DNA of 43,433 nucleotides from Clostridia bacterium (lineage in GTDB: Bacteria > Bacillota > Clostridia > Oscillospirales > Acutalibacteraceae). The DNA lies in contig JAGAKX010000007.1 of assembly GCA_017625435.1 (NCBI GenBank), forward strand, positions 1 to 43,433, given 5' to 3'. The position numbers and the translations under genes are program-made. Position 1 is the stretch's first letter. Every line of letters begins with the position of its first letter. A model generated the notes under the pieces. It did not search any database. It saw only the letters and a list, made by a program, of their open reading frames with translations, and was not told where the DNA came from. Of this stretch, positions 39,877 through 43,433 are shown piece by piece.

Positions 39877-41718
39877 TTATGCATAAAGACCTGCGGCATT
39901 CTTACAAGCTTCACTTGCGGCAAATCCGAGGAAAGCCTTTTCAGAAGCAGTACCTTCAGTTTCAGCAGTTACTCCGGCTTCATATTCTTCATAAGCCTTT
40001 GCACCGAGAGTTTCTCTCGCAGCAGCCTTCCATGCAGGTTCGTCGTGCTGCTTCACAAAATACATAATGTGCCAACCGTAGTTAGTCATAATGATTTCAA
40101 CGTCACCGGACTTTCTTGCTTCGTCATAAATCCAGTTTTCAAAGGGAGCAACCATTTTACCCTTTTCAATACCTTCATAAAGACCGCCGCCGAGGGTGTT
40201 CTCACCAACAGAACCGGTATCGGAGCTCTTTTCCTCAGCAAGCTTTCCGAAAGCTTCTTCGGTCTTGTCACCGCTCATATAGGTGTCATAGATAGCCTTT
40301 GTCTGCTTATAAGCTTCAGTTACAAGAGCAATATCATAGCTTGTGCCTTCATTTGTAATAACTGTTCCGTCTTCTGCTGTTTCAGTCTTAACTTCAACAT
40401 CAGACTTCTTATCAGTAGGAATTGTATTACCTTCTGCCTTTTTGAGTTCGGCGGCAACATTATCAAAGGAAACAAGAATGTGTCTTGCGTCAACAAGAGG
40501 CTGTTCCTCTCTGTAAGCTGTCTTGATAATATAGATTACATAAACATAATCATCTGTTGTATATGTTGTCTTATCGCCGGTCTTTCTGTCTGCAGAATAG
40601 AGCCATTCAGCAAGATCCTCACCAATCTGGCTTTCAACAACAGATTTCTTGATATTGAGAGCAAGTGTTGCGGTATCATCTTTGAAGGTTTCTTTATCTT
40701 CTTCCGCACAGTATTCACGTGCAAGCTCAATAAAGGAAGCTTCATCTCTTACTCTGTCAAGCATCTCAGAAGCGAGCTTTTCAGTCTTTGTGGGCTCCTT
40801 CTTTTCGGGAGCAGCTGCTTCTGTAGTTGTTTCTTCTGCGGCGGTTGTTTCCTCAGCTACGGTTGTCTCTTCGGAAGAAGTTGTGTCTTCTGCACCTGTT
40901 GTTTCTTCTGTATTTGCAGTAGTTGTTTCTTCCTTAGTCTTTTCGTCATCGGGAACATCAAAACCAAAGAGGCGAATATCAACAGCCTGGAATTCGGAAG
41001 GATCTACCTTGTAAGCATCTTCGAGTTCTTCATCAGTAAAGTCGCTGCTGAGATCCTTTTCAATTTCTTCTACATACTGAGCTACAAGATACTGCTCTGT
41101 CAGAAGGTTCTTGAATATTTTTTCATTGAGACCCTTACCGTAGATAATGCTTATGTATCTTGACAAAGAAAGCTGCTGTGTAGTTGCATTAGCAGTAAGT
41201 GAACTGATAAGTTCATCAATTTCTTTCTGATGCTCTTCGGAAAGCTCAATGCCTTCTTTTTCACACTTGTCAAGATAGTAATTAGTAGCTTCAAGAGTAG
41301 AAATGACACTCTTTCTGAAAAGCTCATCATAAGTTACCTTGTTGCCGTCTTCATCTGTTGTTGTCTGAAGAGAGGGGTCTTTTGTGTAATCGAATGTCAT
41401 ATAGCCGTATGAACTCTGAAGAGAGCTTGACTGCTGAGCATAATTCTGGAATACAGAAGAATAGTAGTAGCTGTATTCAGCAACGGAATAAGTTCTGTCG
41501 CCAACCTGAACTGCGGGAAGCACCTTCTGGGGCACACCAAACTGATAAAGAGCGAAAGCAGTAATAGCAAGAACAAGAATTACGCTTGCAACTCTGACAA
41601 CCCATGTAACAACCTTAACGGAGTCAACGCTCTTATTTGAGTTTTTCTTGGCATTTTTTGCCAGTCTCTTTTTTCTTTCAGCACGGTAGTCATTCTGCTG
41701 ATTTTCAACTTTTGACAT
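39877..41718 (-). CDS. Membrane-anchored peptidyl-prolyl isomerase (PpiC/SurA-like foldase)
   Basis: A 613-residue protein with a basic cytoplasmic N-terminus (RAERKKRLAKNAKK), one membrane helix (about 38-58) and a large extracytoplasmic part. A SurA-N-like helical domain (about 95-260) is followed by a Thr/Glu-rich low-complexity linker (about 265-310) and a parvulin PpiC-type domain near the C-terminus (ARHILVSFDN to TNYGWHIMYF). About 70 residues, including a charged segment, are inserted after the first parvulin strand. It probably folds or holds secreted proteins at the membrane surface. The ATG at 41718 is chosen because AAAGGTG lies 8 nt upstream; the frame is open to 41769. It is membrane-anchored rather than a lipoprotein like PrsA. 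Confidence 0.82.
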   Translation of the reverse strand: MSKVENQQNDYRAERKKRLAKNAKKNSNKSVDSVKVVTWVVRVASVILVLAITAFALYQFGVPQKVLPAVQVGDRTYSVAEYSYYYSSVFQNYAQQSSSLQSSYGYMTFDYTKDPSLQTTTDEDGNKVTYDELFRKSVISTLEATNYYLDKCEKEGIELSEEHQKEIDELISSLTANATTQQLSLSRYISIIYGKGLNEKIFKNLLTEQYLVAQYVEEIEKDLSSDFTDEELEDAYKVDPSEFQAVDIRLFGFDVPDDEKTKEETTTANTEETTGAEDTTSSEETTVAEETTAAEETTTEAAAPEKKEPTKTEKLASEMLDRVRDEASFIELAREYCAEEDKETFKDDTATLALNIKKSVVESQIGEDLAEWLYSADRKTGDKTTYTTDDYVYVIYIIKTAYREEQPLVDARHILVSFDNVAAELKKAEGNTIPTDKKSDVEVKTETAEDGTVITNEGTSYDIALVTEAYKQTKAIYDTYMSGDKTEEAFGKLAEEKSSDTGSVGENTLGGGLYEGIEKGKMVAPFENWIYDEARKSGDVEIIMTNYGWHIMYFVKQHDEPAWKAAARETLGAKAYEEYEAGVTAETEGTASEKAFLGFAASEACKNAAGLYA

Positions 41719-41774
41719 GATAAATGCACCTTTCGTAATAAAAAAATATAGGGGCGTGAAACCACACAAAAGAT

Positions 41775-41803
41775 ATTATATAATAAATAAAATAAAAGTA
41801 CAA
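41775..41803 (-). promoter_or_regulatory. Sigma-A promoter of the foldase gene
   Basis: TTGTAC (41803-41798), 17-bp spacer and TATAAT (41780-41775) on the minus strand. Confidence 0.65.
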
Positions 41804-41855
41804 GACCTAATTTTACTAAAAATTAATATTTACCTTAATTGTCATTCATTTTCGG

Positions 41856-41884
41856 TTGACCAAATGTGAATAATATGTTAATAT
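41856..41884 (+). promoter_or_regulatory. Sigma-A promoter of the double-flavodoxin gene
   Basis: TTGACC (41856-41861), 17-bp spacer and TAATAT (41879-41884), 31 bp before the chosen ATG. Confidence 0.65.
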
Positions 41885-41915
41885 TTAATAAAATAATATG
41901 TCGAGGATTGTAAAT

Positions 41916-43265
41916 ATGAAAATTCTTATTATTAACGGAAGCCCTAAAGCTCAATACAGTATAACGCTTCAGACCTGCAGATATCTTGAAATTATGTTCC
42001 CTGAGCATAGCTTTTCATACTTACATATCGGAAGAAAAATCAGAGCACTTGAAAAAGATTTTTCTCCTGCTATTACGGAGCTTAATGAAGCAGAGCTTAT
42101 TATATTCTCTTATCCCGTTTATACCTTTATTGCCCCATCACAGCTTCATAAGTTCATTGAGCTTATGAAAATGTCAGGACTCAGTTTAGCAGGGAAGTGG
42201 GCAACTCAGATTACTACTTCAAAGCATTTCTATGACGTGACAGCTCATAAATATATTGAGGATAACTGCCATGATATGGGACTAAAATACGTAAAGGGGC
42301 TTTCTGCTGATATGGATGACCTTACTAAGAAAAAAGGTCAGACTGAGGCAGTAGATTTTCTGCGCTACGTACTTTGGTGCACAGAAAAGGATTATTCCGA
42401 AAAACCTACGATAATAGCAGCAGCTAAAGATTCTGTGCTTGCAACGGTACCGGAGAATATAGCCGACAAAGAAGACGGAGATGTAGTTGTTGTAACAGAT
42501 GCAACTGAAAATGATTTCAGTCTTAACAAAATGATTGCACGCTTCTGTGCTGTATCATCAAACAATGTTCGCGTGTTGAATCTTCACGATTTTTATATGA
42601 AGGGCGGATGCCTCGGCTGTATGAATTGCGCCGTTACAAGTCAATGTGTTTATAAAGACGGCTTCAGCGAAATTCTCAGAAATAACATTCAGTCATCTGA
42701 TGCAATTGTTTATGCTTTTTCAATCAAGGATCACTCTATGGGTCCTCTTTTCAAAATGTATGATGACAGACAGTTCTGTAACGGACACAGAAGTGTTACA
42801 ATGGGAAGACCGGTTGCATATTTGATAAGCGGAAACTATTCGGCAGAAACAAACCTGCAGATGATTCTTGAAGGCAGGGGAGAGGTCGGCGGAAACTTTA
42901 TCGCAGGTATTGCCACCGACGAAGCTGATACAGATTACAATATCGACAAATTAGCAGAAAATCTTAGCTATGCCATTACCTACAAATTCAACAAGCCCGC
43001 AAACTTCCTCGGTGTCGGCGGCTCAAAAATTTTCCGTGATCTAGTATATATGATGCGCGGAATGATGAAAGCTGACCACAAATTCTACAAGGAGCATAAT
43101 CAGTACGATTTTCCGCAGAAGCACAAGGTGATGTCAATGGCAATGTATCTTGTAGGAGCAATGCTGGGTTCTGATAAAATCAGAGCAAAGATGGGCAACA
43201 AAATGAACGAGGGTATGCTGATGCCCTACGAAAAAATACTTAATGATGCAAAGAAAAACAAATAA
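41916..43265 (+). CDS. Tandem flavodoxin-fold oxidoreductase with Isf-like Cys motif
   Basis: A 449-residue protein made of two flavodoxin-like domains. The first (about 1-175) starts with KILIINGSPKAQYS, the FMN phosphate loop of NAD(P)H-dependent FMN reductases. The second (about 188-370) is of the same superfamily and carries GGCLGCMNCAVTSQC, a C-x2-C-x2-C-x5-C pattern (C232, C235, C238, C244). That is the [4Fe-4S] motif of iron-sulfur flavoproteins. The remaining 80 residues are helical and unassigned. It may be a two-flavin electron carrier or an oxygen or quinone reductase; substrate unknown. ATG at 41916 follows GAGG by 9 nt; the frame is open to 41898. Confidence 0.78.
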   Translation: MKILIINGSPKAQYSITLQTCRYLEIMFPEHSFSYLHIGRKIRALEKDFSPAITELNEAELIIFSYPVYTFIAPSQLHKFIELMKMSGLSLAGKWATQITTSKHFYDVTAHKYIEDNCHDMGLKYVKGLSADMDDLTKKKGQTEAVDFLRYVLWCTEKDYSEKPTIIAAAKDSVLATVPENIADKEDGDVVVVTDATENDFSLNKMIARFCAVSSNNVRVLNLHDFYMKGGCLGCMNCAVTSQCVYKDGFSEILRNNIQSSDAIVYAFSIKDHSMGPLFKMYDDRQFCNGHRSVTMGRPVAYLISGNYSAETNLQMILEGRGEVGGNFIAGIATDEADTDYNIDKLAENLSYAITYKFNKPANFLGVGGSKIFRDLVYMMRGMMKADHKFYKEHNQYDFPQKHKVMSMAMYLVGAMLGSDKIRAKMGNKMNEGMLMPYEKILNDAKKNK

Positions 43266-43277
43266 ATGAAGAAGGCG

Positions 43278-43314
43278 GCTGTAAAAAAACGTTAGTTTTT
43301 TTACAGCTCATTTT
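43278..43314 (+). terminator. Terminator of the double-flavodoxin gene
   Basis: A 13-bp perfect stem (43278-43290 with 43295-43307), GTTA loop, with T-richness mostly inside the stem and TCATTTT after it. Confidence 0.65.
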
Positions 43315-43433
43315 AAGGGGATAGGAAAAAATGATGAAGGAGGCCTTACCGAGTAAAAACAAGACTTCAGGCTTGTTTTTATTTGCCCGAAGGCGTACAA
43401 AGGTACGTCGAGAGGCGAGGTTTGTTCGTAGCA
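43315..43433. repeat. Palindromic repeat element D, cut by the right window edge
   Basis: A hairpin TAAAAACAAG/CTTGTTTTTA (about 43355-43382) is followed by GTAC-AAAG-GTAC (43396-43407) and GTCGAGAGGCGAGG. Order and style recall element B: a polyA/T-flanked hairpin, then CGAAG and GCGAGG modules. An ATG-ATG frame from 43331 stays open to the edge but its product is Arg/Lys-rich and looks like translated repeat, so I do not call a gene. Confidence 0.45.

Noticed and set aside
40045..41163. A 372-codon plus-strand open frame
   Set aside because: It lies antisense to the PpiC foldase gene and is Cys/Phe-rich, as expected for the complement of its Thr/Glu-rich linker. It has no ribosome binding site.
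1..43433. CRISPR arrays, prophage, insertion sequences or rRNA genes
   Set aside because: No regularly spaced direct repeats, transposase, integrase, phage structural genes or rRNA sequence could be seen. The repeats present are single hairpin clusters.

Overview
The window looks like a chromosomal segment of a strictly anaerobic, spore-forming member of the Clostridia, most likely in the Oscillospirales/Ruminococcaceae neighbourhood. The reasons are an electron-bifurcating type [FeFe] hydrogenase operon, sporulation genes (spoIVB, the dipicolinate synthase pair, spoVT), a GTP-type PEP carboxykinase, AT-rich intergenic DNA with near-consensus sigma-A promoters, strong Shine-Dalgarno sites and T-box and yybP-ykoY leaders. 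There is no phage, insertion sequence or CRISPR array. Taxonomy is inferred from gene content only.

Layout. 1-2300 (minus strand): the start of a membrane-anchored protein cut by the window edge, spoIVB and pduL. 2400-10780 (plus): a ten-gene hydrogenase operon. hydC comes first, then a six-gene block (DRTGG protein, RsbW-like ATPase, HydS-like sensory [FeFe] hydrogenase, second DRTGG protein, PHP phosphoesterase, GHKL ATPase), then a thioredoxin-fold ferredoxin, hydB and hydA. A near-perfect Rex operator overlaps its upstream promoter. 10791-14606: a membrane protein, a penicillin-binding protein and dpaA-dpaB behind a sigma-K-like promoter. 14673-18515: an isoleucine T-box, a type 2 ileS and a MIF-like tautomerase. 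18516-22700: mgtE with an unexplained structured leader, tRNA-Ser(CGA), a LOR/SDH-domain protein, a membrane protein gene split by one in-frame stop, and spoVT. 22694-26446: a manganese (yybP-ykoY) riboswitch in front of a P2-type cation ATPase, then a glycerophosphodiesterase. 26457-31991: a secreted protein of about 1823 residues joining an NAGPA-like phosphodiester glycosidase domain, a purple-acid-phosphatase-like domain and cell-wall-binding repeats. 32131-32599: tRNA-Ser(GGA) and a mosaic of hairpin repeats carrying tRNA-Ser fragments in both orientations. 32628-39660: dusB, the overlapping polA-rimI-tsaD genes, and pckG. 39665-43433: another palindromic repeat, a PpiC-type foldase, a double-flavodoxin protein with an iron-sulfur-flavoprotein Cys motif, and the start of a further hairpin repeat.

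How it fits together. HydABC would reoxidise NADH and ferredoxin while making H2, under Rex (NADH/NAD+) control. The embedded HydS, kinase-like, PHP and DRTGG genes look like a hydrogen- or redox-sensing switch translated with the enzyme. The divergent pduL shares the same regulatory region and could link acetyl-CoA disposal to the same signal. The most interesting parts are this sensory cassette, the tRNA-Ser-associated repeat mosaic, the mgtE leader and the large phosphodiester glycosidase/phosphatase surface protein.
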